Of a stretch of DNA of 64,000 nucleotides, positions 32,441 through 43,645 are shown one piece after another. The position numbers and the translations under genes were made by a program. The notes beneath the pieces are model-generated. The model saw only the letters and a list, made by a program, of their open reading frames with translations, did no database searches and was not told the origin of the DNA. Source of the DNA: Liolophura sinensis (Eukaryota > Mollusca > Polyplacophora > Chitonida > Chitonidae); assembly GCF_032854445.1 (NCBI RefSeq), contig NW_027017983.1:62001-126000 (forward strand). Direction: 5' to 3'. How positions within the stretch are numbered: position 1 is the stretch's first letter; each line of letters opens with the position of its first letter.

Positions 32441-33901
32441 GAACCGGGATAATACACGCCTACCGCCATGATGGTGGAAAATTACCAGTTATCCAAATAT
32501 CATTAAGCAAGTCCAAGAGAGTCTCAAGTCGTTTAGGTGGTAAATGATTCAGAGACTTACAAGATACGTTATCGGGACCACAGGCAGTATCGTGGGCCTT
32601 TTTTAATGCAGTTTTAAGTTCGTCGATATTAAAAGGACGATTATAATCTTCTAAATTCTTAGAAAAAAAGAGAATGTAATTTTCTCCTTCTGGTTTTTAA
32701 TATGTTGAAATTCTGAAGTATAATTCTCCAGAATTTTTTTGGAAATTGTTTCAGCTAGTTTATTAGCTATATCGGGCGGTGAAGTTAATATATCTTTTAA
32801 ATCTGAACTTTTGCTTTATTATTTTTGCCCTTAAGCCTCTGAACCATGTTCCAGACCTTACGCATGGGTGTTTTTGACGTAATGCCTGAAACAAAGTTCC
32901 GCCAACAAGATCGTCTCTTGGACTTGAGTAATCGACGAGCCTTAAGGTCTGAAAATACGAACCTGTTATTATCATTAGGACATATATTAAAACTTCGCTC
33001 GGCTTTTTTGCGGTCCTTAATGCCCTTGCGACAGTCCTGATCATACCAGGGTTTACTTCTGGATTTTGGATTTGTCGTGGTCTTAGGTATACGTCTATCG
33101 GCAACTCGTAAAACAAGCTCATTAAATTCAAATATAGGATCATCCGTTGCGCTGAGGGTCTGTGAGGTGATATCAGCCTCACAGAACATCCCAAATGCGA
33201 TCCAATCTGCTTTATCGAAGTTCCACCTAGGTACGCGCTCTAAAGAATTACAAGTGATATGCTCTAGGATTATGGAAAATGGCCACTATCACAAAGGTCG
33301 TCGTGCACCCTCCAAGAAAAATCAAGGAGATGTGATGGATCTGTGATAGTGAGACCGATAGCGGAATACGTGCCGTTACCCGGATGTAAATAGGTATTAT
33401 AACCATCATTGAAATAACACAGTTCTCCTTCGATAAGAAATTTTCCACTAACTTGCCCTTATTATTTATGTTATTATTGTCCCATAGGGGGTTATGGAAA
33501 TTAAAATCTCTCATTATTATAAAAGGTTTTGGTAATTGTTCTATTAAATTATGTAACTGCAAAGCTGACAAATAAATGTTCGGAGAAATATACACTGAAT
33601 ATAATGTGACTGTTTCAGACAATGAAACACGGACAGTCACAGCCTGAAGCTATGTATCCAGTGCAGAAGGGCTGTGAATAACATTGTTATTGATGAAGAT
33701 AGAAGGGCCACCAGCAGCTCGCTCTTTTTCATTTGAAGAAGTACTATATAATGAATAATTTTTAAGACTTATTTTGTCAGATGTCTTCAGGAAAAGGGCA
33801 ACAGCATTTAGTAATTGTACTACCTGTGTTATTTCAATAAAATTTAGCTTTTGGCCTCGAAAATTCCACTGTATAACTTTGTCATACATGCATATAGACA
33901 T
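32441..33901 (-). pseudogene. LINE ORF2 endonuclease and linker (copy G)
   Basis: ORF2 starts at ATG 33,901 (MSICMYDKVIQWNFRGQKLN). Then come ERAAGGPSIFINN, VRVSLSETVTLYSVYISPN, MRDFNFHNPLW (GDFN changed to RDFN, near 33,500), and a frameshift. SDHFPxI is degenerate near 33,290; the TTTNPKSRSKPWYDQDC linker lies at 33,030-33,080, and MRKVWNMVQRLKGKNNKAK at 32,810-32,870. The segment RRSCWRNFVSGIT sits where other copies have the same basic block. Confidence 0.86.
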
Positions 33902-35463
33902 TATTGAGGGAGACGTATGGGAGATTTATCTTTGTGTTTGGGCGGTGAACGACCCTTGGAGATCGGCTGGAAGATGTACTTGGTGCGGGTGATGTATCAT
34001 TCACATCCGCATTTGATGTTGACCAACGTCCTCCAACGATCCAAACTTTGGATAGGGTCACTAGTGGCCTTGGAAAAACGCTCAACAGGATCACTAGCTT
34101 TATTATTAATATTTTTCGTTACTTTATCCGGTTTTTTGTTATGAACTTTATTAGGGTCAGCCGTTTTACGTTCTGGTTCTATACTCTTAGGGCTTACGGA
34201 AGGTGTTGATATAGTCTGTGTAGAACAAGAGCTATATTTAGGCTGAGTTGCAGGTTTAACAGAAGTCTGGACGGATATGGTTTTGGTCTGATCGTTTCCA
34301 GTTGGCCAAGTGATTAATGTCTGAGTAGCAACCGATGTTGTAACTCGCTTGACCAGATTGGCAAACGAAGTCTGTGATGTATTGCAGACTAATTTACATC
34401 ATTCTTGGTACGAGATATTATTTCTAACCGTTAAAGTAGCTAGCTGTTTTTCTTTTAGGAATAATGGGCAGTCTTTAGAGCAGGCCATGTGATCTCCACT
34501 GCAATTACAACATTTAATTATGTCACCGCAATCAAAATCTTCATGACCTTCCTTCCCGGATCAAAAACAAATCAATTTATTAATACAATGGCCCTTGCCG
34601 TGCCAAAATTTTGGCACGTGGAACACCTTGTCGGGTTGGGGATGTACAGGTCAACACGAACCCTGTACGGACCAATGTAAATGGATGACGGAAGTGATGT
34701 GCTATTAAATATTAATAAATGTTGAGTTTAATGGTATTGCCAGATTTTTTCGTAACGAAGCGCTTAACATTGGTAACACCCTCAGACTTTAATTCAGCAC
34801 AAATTTCTTCTTCAGACAGATTATTAAGACCTCGATCCCTGTCATGTATGACTCCCTTACAGCTATTCAGGGATTTATGCGGCGGCGCGAAACAGGTATA
34901 TCCAAAATGGTCGTCAGTGATAATAAATTTAATCCTTGCGGTTTTCGAAAACACTCAATAAGGTCTTAATTTTTTAACATTTGTAACTTGTCCAGCTGAA
35001 CCTTGTACTGTTTTCTTAAGAACGAATGGATCTAGTTCAGACGCTGGATTTTGTTCGTTTTTAGTTGATAAATCAATGAAAGCCGTCCCACTGTTCGGTC
35101 CATTGTCCATTTCGGGACCTCCGTGGCTCAGTCGGTTAGCGCGCTAGCGCAGCGTAATGACCCAGAAGCCTCTCACCAATGCGGTCGCTGTGAGTTCAAG
35201 TCCAGCTCATGCTGGCTTCCTCTAGGGCCGTAAGTGGGAAGGTCTGCCAGCAACCTGCGGATGGTCGTGGGTTTCCCTCGTGCTCTGCCCGGTTTCCTCC
35301 CACCATAATGCTGGCCGCCGTCGTACAAGTGAAATACTCTTCAGTACGACGTAAAACACCAATCAAATAAATAAATATCATTGCCCATTTGAAGAAAATT
35401 TTCATTTTTACGTTTGTTAGCAATACTAACTGGAGCAGTGGGTATATTTGTTGTAAAAGACAT
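33899..35463 (-). pseudogene. LINE ORF1 (copy G)
   Basis: ORF1 from ATG 35,463-35,461 (MSFTTNIPTAPVSIANKRK) to the stop within TAATG at 33,903-33,899. A SINE at 35,113-35,378 interrupts it after FLQMGND. The block LSEEEICAELKSEGVTNVKRFVTKKSGN lies at 34,740-34,835 in an 80-codon frame. The knuckle region (34,490-34,625) has several Cys replaced. The C-terminal Asn/Ser/Pro-rich tail lies at 33,920-34,300. Confidence 0.85.
35101..35390 (+). mobile_element. Complete tRNA-derived SINE-1 with target-site duplication
   Basis: SINE body at 35,113-35,378, flanked by a 12-bp duplication (CATTGTCCATTT at 35,101-35,112 and CATTGCCCATTT at 35,379-35,390; 11 of 12 match). The head carries pol III promoter-like boxes: TGGCTCAGTCGG (box A region, 35,124-35,135) and GAGTTCAAGTCC (box B region, near 35,193). 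A conserved central domain follows, then a 3' end with GAAATACT, GACGTAAAAC, ACCAATCA and an AAATAAAT tail. It lies inside LINE ORF1, so it is younger than that LINE copy. Confidence 0.92.
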
Positions 35464-36075
35464 AATGTAGTATTTTAAAGGTTCATAGCGCCCTGTCCCT
35501 CACCCACCCCGGAGTGCCAACTTGGTTGAAACCCTTTCCGTGAGTAACCAGCAGAAAGTGAGACGAGGATTCCACGCGACCCCCTATAAGGTGAATTTTC
35601 GCTCATACTCCAGCAGATTAAATCCATAAAATAGACAATCCCCAATGACCCTAAAGCCACCGCCCAGATATCGAGAGAAACTTATCGAAAATATTGTGAC
35701 ATATAAACAAATACTGATAAATGAAATTTAGATATAACAGAATTGACCCTCGGACATTTGGACAGAGGTGACCAGCCGACTGATCGAAGCGGGCCCTCCG
35801 ACCGCCCGCCTGAAGAGAAGTAAAGGCCAAAGTGACGTGTTAAACGTGAAGATGTTGCAAGACCAACACGCCCCCAGTCACCAGGAACCCGTCCTCCCCC
35901 ATCACAGGTTGCTTCCCGGTTGCCTCTCACGCAAGAAAAGAACACGAAAAGATGTGAGCCTACTGCATTCACCGGGCCAACACGGGAGAGCTCCAGGTTA
36001 GTCGTCTTTTACGACAAGCTTGTCTAGAGGGCTGAGGTCCTATTTTTGTCACCCCGGAGACCCCACGGGGAGTTG
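35464..36075 (-). promoter_or_regulatory. LINE 5'UTR (copy G)
   Basis: Leader upstream of ORF1, starting at the CCCCGTGGGG end near 36,072 and carrying the perfect hairpin at 36,001-36,015. Its order of blocks matches the leader at 23,597-24,178. Confidence 0.78.
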
Positions 36076-36345
36076 CAATCGACAACTGATATTTTAGCAT
36101 GGTGCACGATTTGAATACTGATTTCACTTAGTCGCCTGGAATATACATTGCGTCTTTGAAAACTGTTGATCACTTCTCTTTGTAGGATTCCGTCCAATTT
36201 TCGTACTTTATATACTTTCTTACTTCTTTATTGATGTGTTAGACGCCGTTTTGGGAATTGTCCTGGCGATTACTGACCCGGAACATCCTTATTGGTTGAC
36301 GGGTGGTAAACGAATGTCTGTTTCGACGCATATATACGTAAACGT
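36076..36345 (+). mobile_element. Diverged 3' tail of the RT element
   Basis: Resembles the non-coding 3' tail of the RT element (compare 5,985-6,215): TTGAAAACTGTTGATCACTTCTC, a TTTATATACTTTCTTAC stretch, GCGATTACTGACCCGGAAC and CGAATGTCTGTTTCGACGCATAT. It is much more diverged than the arm copies. No RT coding part is present. It sits immediately outside the 5' end of the near-full-length LINE. Confidence 0.6.
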
Positions 36346-37018
36346 TGTTGGCAGCTGTCACAGAGATGTGCGGGAAACCTGAAACTCCTTGTTCAAGACC
36401 AGGGTTAAACCTGCATCGCATGTGTTCTCGGGGTTAAATGTGAGAGTCTTAACCACTCGGGCACACCATATGCAATAAATTTGACACTTTGGTTGTTCGT
36501 GTTCCCACGGGAGAACGCTGTGTGATAACTCCTTTCTAATTCACAAGTTGGTCAGTGTGTGCGAGATTACACATTAATATCCCCAGACAACTTTGGAGAG
36601 ACAAGGCCTTAATACATTCATATTGGAGCAGGTGTGTGTACATGTAGCTTCATTAAAATACTGCTTCAATTATACTACAAAAAATAATACATACGGCTAT
36701 ATATTGCTATCGTAGAACATGAGCACTCTATGCGCGTATAAAGAATGCAAGGTAAAGCACATAACAGTACTACAAGGTATGCTAATTTCCACAAGCACTA
36801 TACATGTTGAAGTATACACCTCTGTTATACTAACGTCAATTCTTTTTGAACGGTGGTCATTTAATAAATTTCCCCCCCAACGTGGTGAAATAGAAGAAAA
36901 ATCAGAGCGGCACTACAACAATTCGGGCTACATGTATAACAAAGAGGTGAGATACCATGACTACAGTAGACATGTTAAACTGTTGTAGAACTGGTAATGA
37001 CGACAGAAAGATTCATTT
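36346..37018. other. Unique sequence, no gene seen
   Basis: AT-rich sequence without recognisable coding or repeat content. The open frames here have no motif or codon pattern that would support them. Confidence 0.55.
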
Positions 37019-37263
37019 GATTCGTGATTTACGCCGTTCTCAAGAATATTTCACTTATACGCTGGCGGTCAGCATTATGGTGGGAGGAAACCGGGAGAGC
37101 CCTGTGGAAACCACGACCATCCGCAGGTTGCTGCAGACCTTCCTACGTACGGCGGGAGAGGAAGACAGCATGAGTTGGACTTGAACTCACAGCGACCGGA
37201 TGGGTAAGGGGCTCCTGTGTCATTATCCCGCGCTACAGCGTTAACCGACTGAGCCACGGGGGC
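37019..37263 (-). mobile_element. SINE-1, nearly complete
   Basis: Minus-strand SINE. Its tRNA-like head is at the right end (TGGCTCAGTCGGTTAACG on the minus strand near 37,240-37,257). The box B region is near 37,180-37,192, the central domain follows, and the 3' end reads back to GATTTACGCCG at 37,026. The A-rich tail is not preserved on the left, and no clear target-site duplication is seen. Confidence 0.85.
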
Positions 37264-37837
37264 CCCAGGCTACAGAAATAAAGTCTCGTGGGGGGAGGGG
37301 GTCTCATTATCTGTATTATGATTACAAACGTATGTATCTTTAGTACCGGTCAGTATGTTTGTGTGAAAATTCATGTGATTATTACCAAATCTTCAGGAGT
37401 TCTTATTTACTCATTGCATGTGTTATTTAGTTATATGTGTGGTTTATTTTTCGATACATGTAGAAGGGTTAACATTGGCTTATATAAACCCTGCGTTAAT
37501 ACGGTGCACATTTTGATACCATACAAAATCTTGAAGACGGCGGTAAACAGGGTAAGACGGTATAAAGGGTTCCAGTACCATGCCATACCTGCTACGGGTG
37601 GTTATTAAATCACCAGCATTGTGTATTGCTTATAATATGCACTATAACAACCGCTCTCCATTCGCTCGGAGGTGGTTCTGTCTCGCGCCTATGTGGATTT
37701 CTGTTAATTCATCTAGTTCCATTGACATTTCCTCAATTTCAACGCACCAGAAAACTATCTAAATATATTCAAAATCTACAACTATTATTGTACTATCGTG
37801 AAATATCACGACAAATACGTTACTGATCTCACAATTA
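37264..37837. other. Unique sequence, no gene seen
   Basis: Contains a few open frames of 60-106 codons rich in Ile, Val and Tyr, typical of random AT-rich DNA. No homology or splice structure is recognised. Confidence 0.5.
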
Positions 37838-37911
37838 CCTGTCCTGCCCTATATAAACCGATAACTCGCGTTAAAGTCATTTATACTGACATAGAGTCCA
37901 ATATTCTTAAT
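37838..37911 (+). pseudogene. LINE RNase H fragment, left of an insertion
   Basis: Plus-strand LINE piece ALYKPITRVKVIYTDIESNILNY. The next residues of the family (IRRLWQGEWDLQ) resume at about 38,876, so a LINE copy was split here by an insertion of about 960 bp. Confidence 0.8.
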
Positions 37912-38792
37912 TATTATACACCTAAGTGTCCAGTGCCTACTGTATTATGTAGTAAACACAACTGTCCAATATTTTTAATATATTGGACAGTTGTAAGTGT
38001 GACGTCACACGTACGGACTACTTTTTGTTTGTCAACAAGCAGACGACACAACAAGATGTTCGTCCGTGCTCGTCCAGAAAAATCTGTGTGCCCGAACAGT
38101 CCGTTCTACCTCACACCAGTTCCCGAATGTCGCCTCAAACCTGATGCAGCTGTGTGGTATTACCCCCACTCCAATGGGAGAGCACCGTTTGGGAGAACTA
38201 ATGAAGAGGGCAGCCAAGGCTGCTGGACTGAAAGGCCGGAAAACTAATCACTCGGTCCGAAAAAAGGCCGCCCAAACCCTTGTAAAATCTGGCGTCCCTC
38301 CACATAAAATTATGCAGGTCACCGGACACAAATCCCTTGCTAGCATCCAGGAGTATGATTCTAAATTAGATCACGTAGAGCAGAAGCAAATGTCGAGTTT
38401 ACTTTGGGCAATCGCGCCTTCAGTCAACCATCTCCCGCGCTTCCACCCCCTGGCCGGTCTGTTCAAACTCTAAACTCTACTTCTCTTTCGTCCTCATCCT
38501 GTAAAGATTACACTAGTCTGTTCGGTGGCGCACTTATCAATAACTGCACTTGTGATTTTCACTGAAACGTCTGCATTCCTTTTCTTTACACTTCTGTTTG
38601 TAAAATACCGCTTAGGCCACGTGCGCCTGACCCAGTTTTCCGTCAGCCAAATGCTCCATTCAATATTCCATATTCATCCGCAACCGGCTATCCGCTATAG
38701 TGACGCGATATGAAATAATTAGTACGGTTTTACACAATTTGTTTAGCGTTCGAGTTTATTTACTTACATTTTTGACAAGTGGGTGTATAATA
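37912..38792 (+). mobile_element. Tyrosine-recombinase unit with short inverted ends
   Basis: An 881-bp block inserted in LINE RNase H sequence. Its ends carry an 11-bp inverted repeat: TATTATACACC at 37,912-37,922 and GGTGTATAATA at 38,782-38,792, with weaker similarity for another ~9 bp. Near the left end is a perfect hairpin (15-bp arms, 37,958-37,972 and 37,980-37,994). It contains the C-terminal half of a Crypton-type recombinase. Cryptons usually lack inverted ends, so the boundaries may belong to a composite or to another element. Confidence 0.55.
38056..38473 (+). pseudogene. Crypton-like tyrosine recombinase, C-terminal half
   Basis: Starts in one frame (VCPNSPFYLTPVPE, then DAAVWYY) and continues after a shift near 38,160 with PMGEHRLGELMKRAAKAAGL, TNHSVRKKAAQTLVKSGVPP, HKIMQVTGHKSLASIQEYD and HVEQKQMSSLLW. 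The H-x-x-R (HSVR), GHK and Tyr (EYD) match the last catalytic box of tyrosine recombinases of the DUF3504/Crypton type. The first catalytic Arg region is absent. In the family the Tyr attacks DNA during site-specific strand exchange. Frame break and truncation suggest it is inactive, though a host-domesticated exon is another reading. Confidence 0.82.
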
Positions 38793-38793
38793 A

Positions 38794-38875
38794 ATAGGTT
38801 ATTGGATTGTATCGTCCTGTATGGACTCGTCCTGGGCGCCCAGGAAAGGGACGAATCGTCCATCCAATAACCTAT
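38794..38875. repeat. Hairpin with 14-bp perfect arms
   Basis: ATAGGTTATTGGAT at 38,794-38,807 pairs perfectly with ATCCAATAACCTAT at 38,862-38,875. Inside it lies a perfect 14-bp palindrome CCTGGGCGCCCAGG at 38,831-38,844, plus a TCGTCC/GGACGA pair. This is a foldback-like segment between the recombinase unit and the resumed LINE. Confidence 0.85.
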
Positions 38876-39497
38876 AAATATATTCTTCGCTTTTCGCAGG
38901 GTGATTGGGACTTGCAGGTTCATAATAAACTGCATGGTATTCATCCTGTTATTGGCTACAATAATTATACCTGTGAAAAGTCTCGTAGAGACCAAGTAGT
39001 TTTAACAAGGTGTCGTATTGGGCATTCTCGTCTAACACACAATTTCACCCTAGATGGGAGCAGTGCTCCCGAGTGTGTTGGATGTGATGCCCAGTATGGT
39101 ATCAAACACATCCTGGTTGACTGTGTGGACTTCGCCCATGTTCGGCAAAGATTCTGCACGGTTAACTCTATATATGATTTATTTGACAGCATCGCTGACG
39201 ATGTTGTCATATAATATTTGAGGGCCATTGGCCTATGTCATAAAATGTAACTCTTAATTGTCATAAAAAATTATAGAATAAAAATTTATGTACACATAGA
39301 CTTCTAGATACACTATTTTTAAAATATGCTGGTTTTGGAGTTTTACCTGTTTTGGTTTTTTCTTATCTGATTTTAAACATGTCTGAACTTTTTTGTTTGA
39401 TTTTTGATGTTCTAACTATCATATCGGAAACCTTAACCGTCTCGTGTTTTCACCATGTTCTCGCCACAGTATGAAATATTATTAATCATTCATTCAT
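38876..39497 (+). pseudogene. LINE ORF2 C-terminus with intact CCHC, and 3'UTR
   Basis: Plus-strand LINE end: QGDWDLQVHNKLHGIHPVIG, SRRDQVVLTRCRIGHSRLTH, then the C-terminal CCHC in intact form (ECVGCDAQYGIKHILVDC, about 39,070-39,122). The stop at 39,212 is followed by the 3'UTR to 39,497, where it ends in ATTCATTCATTCA. This is the cleanest view of the family C-terminus. It is the continuation of the fragment at 37,838. Confidence 0.9.
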
Positions 39498-40315
39498 TCA
39501 CAATTAGCTGTCAACGCCGTAAATATTACGAAACAATTAAATGACACGCATTTAACATGGGCTTATTTGAGAGCCTGTGATCTCATTTTATATTAGTATG
39601 GAACTAATACAAACATATTGAAGGGAATTAATTTTTTCATATAGTGCTTCGTACTGCGTATTACAATAGCGACTTTGGAACTGTCACGAGACGAATAGCT
39701 GAAACAAGTTGTAGATAACCCAATATTATGTTAACTGAATAGGCGTCTTAGAGGGCTTACTGGCTATTTTGCTACCCGTGCGTATCAGAAAAGGCCCGCA
39801 ATTGTTGCAGATGCTTACTTGCTTCCTGGCTTTTCCTTGTTCGGTCTCCTCCCCTTTGCCAGCAGTCCTGCAGAAGAAATATGTGTAGTGAAGATAAATT
39901 GTTCATGATCTGTGGGAGTGAGTTCATGTTTAAATGACCGCTACCTTACAAATCATAATTATGCAAAATGTGAGATTGGCAATATAAGCAGCTTTTCAAA
40001 ACTTCATCTCCCGGTCAGTTACCAGGTGAATTTGTCATAGAATTTACAATTACATACATTAAACACGAACTAACTATGCACAAACGTCTAACAGTGTGCA
40101 TTGGTTTTGATGAAAGTAAAGAGTAACTGCAAAATTTTATCATCTCCGGGACACGATCAGTTTAAAGTATCAACATTTACATAGATGTGACCTAGTGCAA
40201 ATACACCATTTTGTTCGGGTATGGGATCTGTCGTACATTGTTAATAATAACAGATTTGGAAACTCTTTCACTTTGCCTTTAATGCACATTAAGAGGAATA
40301 AGTGAATCAATATTT
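39498..40315. other. Unique sequence, no gene seen
   Basis: No LINE, SINE or coding similarity recognised; AT-rich, without long open frames. Confidence 0.55.
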
Positions 40316-40985
40316 ATAGTTTAACGCTGCGCGATTCAGGTTTTCAATATCGTATTAAGAACATCAAAAACGAAACAAAAATGTTCGGACATGTCTAAAA
40401 TCAGAGAAGAAAAAAGCCAGTCGCAGGGTAAACACTATGCATTTTTTATGGACCTGAAACGTCCGATTCACCATGCCAAAGGCGACGAATATTTAATATA
40501 TATATATATTTTAACTTTTGATATGGGATTATTTAGGGCAGCTTTTGCCTCCCTGTTCAATATTATGTTTCCGTGGATACCAATATGACCGGGTATCCAA
40601 CAGAATACAATATCTTTACCTCTTTTAATTTCCTTTCTATGTAAGGTTAACATTTCAAGTATCAACAGATTTTTAAAATTCATTATTCTGTATTGCCAAA
40701 AGGCAGGAGAGCGAGTCACTACATATCACAGATTTCTGGACACGTCCAGAAGAAACATTGATACTGCCAGGAGTATAGCCCTGGCCTCGGCAGAAAAGAT
40801 GGAAGACGGAGAAGAGACTTGCTGTTACAGCCGCAGACGCAACCCTGTGCCCCATCCTTTGGTCCATCAGTGTGCTTAAATTTATAATCCGCATAGGTAG
40901 TCTTATTTCAGCCAAAGCCTTGCTGTGTTATGAGAGGATTTGTGTTGGATTTACGTAGATCAAATATTAGTTTAGGTCGTTTAAT
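40316..40985 (-). pseudogene. LINE 3'UTR and RNase H (partial)
   Basis: Minus-strand piece with a shortened 3'UTR (40,316-40,430), then RNase H: CWIPGHIGIHGNIILNREAKAALN (Val-Ala-Asp lost) at 40,545-40,615, and CSDSLSCLLAIQNNEF at 40,672-40,720 with the central Asp. The start region DQRMGHRVASAAV is near 40,830-40,865. The C-terminal CCHC is deleted. The piece ends at 40,985, where another LINE 3' end begins. Confidence 0.82.
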
Positions 40986-43645
40986 AATTTATAACTGGCA
41001 TCGCCAGCAATGCTGTCGGATATATCGAATATAGTGTTGACTGTGCAGAACTTTTCCCGAACATGAGCGAAGTCTACTCAGTCAACAAGGATATGTTTGA
41101 TGCCGTATTCTGCATCACATCCAACACACTGTGGGGCATTAAGAATTAAACTCTGTCAAACGAGATTGCCGGGTACGGCACCTAGTTGAAACTACTTGGT
41201 CTCTGCGTGTCTATTAGAATTATTGCCAATGACAAGGTGAATAATGTGCAGTTTGTTGTGTACCTCTAAATCCCATTCATCCTGCTAAAGGCGAGGAACA
41301 TATTTAAGAATATTAGACCTAAAAACATTGTTTTCTATGTAAGACTAAAATTTAGAGAATTAACGGATTTTTAAGTTTATTTTCCTGTACTGTTAAAAGG
41401 CAGGAGAGTGAGTCACTACATATCACTGCCCTCTGGGCACGCCCAGAAGAAACATATGATAAGGCCAAGAGTATAGCTCTGGCTTCTGCTGAGAGGATTG
41501 AAATAGATGTCAGACGAAGAAAAGAGACTCGCTGTTCTAAGCCATAAACGTATATAAATTTGTAATCCGGTTAATTAGCCTTGATTTCAGCAAAACGTTG
41601 CTAAATTGTATTTATTTAATTTAAATTAATTATTTAATTGGAGCCTTTGTACATTTAGCTTTAGGTATTTTAATATGAGAAATAAACGATAATTTGCGAT
41701 CAAATATAACCCCTAAACATTTATTTTCCCCAACGATTTTAACTGTTTCCGCACAATCTAATGGATCTAATTGAAGTTTCCGTTTATGACCAAAATGCAT
41801 ACCGACGGTTTGAGACGTAGAAAATCTAAAACCGTTGGCAACTGCCCACCTCTCGATTTTATTCAGAAAAAGTTGCAGTTACCGCTTGATGTTATTCATA
41901 TTTTTAGCACAGTAGCTTGTAAGGAAACCATCAACATACCACGAACCAGATGTAAATCTTCTAGCGAGACTATTTAGTTTGATCTTAAACAAGATAGGGC
42001 AGGTGCCTACAGGTACACCCATCTCCTCCTCATAAGTCAGAAAAATGGGCCGCACCCGTACCTTAAAATTAAGATCAGATAAAAATTTGGACATAGATAG
42101 AGATAAACGACCTTTTAAACCCATACCGGAAAGGTCTTTCAAAATACTATATTTACATATGGTGTCGTAGGCTTTTTCAAGGTCAAAACATATCGACACC
42201 ACATGTTCATCTTTAAAAAACCCTAACAGATCGACCTTGAAGAAAACGACATTGAATATTAGATAAAAGCTTGTTGGTTTCAAGAAACCAAATAAGTCTA
42301 TCATTTATCGCCAGTTCTATAGTTTTACAGACACAGCTGGTAAGAGCTGCGGGAGGGTGATTATTTGGATCAGTATGATCCTTACCCGTTTTGGAAACCG
42401 GGATAATACACGCCTCCATTCATGACAGTGGAAAATTACTAGTTATCCAAGTATTATTAAGTAAGCCCAAGAGAGTCTCAAGTGATTGAGGTGGTAAATG
42501 GTTCAAAAGTTTATGATATATATTATCCGAGCCACATGCAGTATCGTGAGCCTTTTTGAGTGAAGTTTAAGCTCTTCGAACTAAAAAGGACGATTACTGT
42601 GTTCCAAGTTCTTAGAAGAAAAGAGCGATTTAATTTTCTACTTCTGGTTTTTAATATGCTGGAATTCTGAAGTATAATTCTCAGAAGAAGATTTCCTGGA
42701 AATTGTTTCAGCTAGTTTATTTGCTATATCAGGTGGTGAAGTTAATATATTATCTGCATCTTTTAAATGCTGAACTTTTGATTTATTATTTTTACCCTGA
42801 AGTTTCTGAATCATGTTCCAGACCTTACGCATGGGTGTTTGTGACGTAATGCCTGAAAGCAAGTTCCGCTAGCAAGAACGTCTTTTGGATTGAGTAATCG
42901 ACGAGCCCTAGCTCTAACAATACGAAACTGGTTTAAGTTATTATCATTAGGACATATATTAAAAGTTGCTCGGCGTTTTTGCGGTCCTTAAAGGTTTTGT
43001 GACAGTTGTTGTCATATTTTTGGATTGGTTTACTTTTGGATTTGTCGTGATCTTAGGGATACTTCTATCGGCAGCTTGTAAAACAAGTTCATCAATTTTA
43101 CTATATTTATTTATTAATTTATTTATTTGATTGGTGTTTTACGCCGTACTCAAGAATATTTCACTTATATGACGGCGGCCAGCATTATGGTGGGTTGAAA
43201 CCGGGCAGAGCCCGGGGGAAGCCTACGAACATCCGCAGGTTGCTGGCAGACCTTCCCACGTACGTCCGGAGACGAAGCCAGCATGAGCTGGACTTGAACT
43301 CACAGCGACCGCATTGGTGAGAGGCTTCTGGGTCATTATGCTCAATTTTACTATAAGATCATCTGCTATTCAGAGTTTCTGGAGTGATATCAGCCTCATA
43401 GAACATCTCAAATGCGATCGAATCTGCTTTATCGAAGTTCCAATTAGCTACACGTTCTGAAGAATTAGAAGTGATATCTTCTGGGACAATAGGGAAATGG
43501 TCACTATCAGAAAGATAACCATACAACTTCCAAGAAAAATAAGAGAGAAGTGATAGATCTGTTATAGTGAGATCGATAGCAGAATAAGCTTCATTACCCA
43601 TATAAATGTGTGTTAGAACCATCATTGAAATAACATCATTGAAAT
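40986..43645 (-). pseudogene. LINE ORF2: CCHC, RNase H, RT and endonuclease (copy I)
   Basis: Minus-strand LINE with reduced RNase H. The CCHC region is at 40,986-41,160 (degenerate) and RNase H scraps at 41,330-41,640. RT at 41,641-42,420 has motif A ICFDLEKAYDTICKYS, motif B GVPVGT-like (Gln lost) and motif C YVDG (second Asp lost). PVSKTGKDHTDPNNH is near 42,370-42,405. The linker is near 42,790-42,862. The endonuclease C-terminal SDSDHFPIVPEDIT is at about 43,465-43,510, and the SAIDLTITDLSLL segment near 43,545-43,590. The first endonuclease half is missing. A SINE interrupts it at 43,106-43,341. Confidence 0.85.
43092..43355 (-). mobile_element. SINE-1 with perfect 14-bp target-site duplication
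   Basis: The SINE body at 43,106-43,341 lies inside LINE endonuclease sequence and is flanked by a perfect 14-bp duplication (TCAATTTTACTATA at 43,092-43,105 and 43,342-43,355). The tail is at the left: TTTATTTATTTGATTGGTG on the plus strand. The tRNA head is truncated at the right after the GGGTCATTATG segment, so box A is lost. The perfect duplication suggests it is younger than the SINE at 35,113. Confidence 0.93.

Larger units (their letters stand above)
30265..36075 (-). mobile_element. Near-full-length I-group LINE (copy G)
   Basis: The most complete element in the window, about 5.5 kb after removing an inserted SINE of about 280 bp. In minus-strand order it has: 5'UTR (36,075-35,464), ORF1 (35,463-33,901), TAATG junction (33,903-33,899), endonuclease, RT, RNase H, C-terminal CCHC, and 3'UTR down to about 30,265, ending in TGAATGAT-type repeat sequence. 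RNase H downstream of RT and three ORF1 knuckles place it in the I group of LINEs (Nimb/I-like); the exact clade is inference. It has many frameshifts. No convincing target-site duplication was found at its ends. Confidence 0.9.

Noticed and set aside
35124-35205. A tRNA gene, because of box A and box B-like sequence
   Set aside because: It does not fold as a full cloverleaf from what I can see, it is followed by the SINE body and tail, and it has target-site duplications. It is the head of a SINE.
35464-36060. A CpG-rich host promoter or 5' exon, repeated at several places
   Set aside because: All seven copies sit directly upstream of LINE ORF1 in the same sense, so it is the LINE leader.
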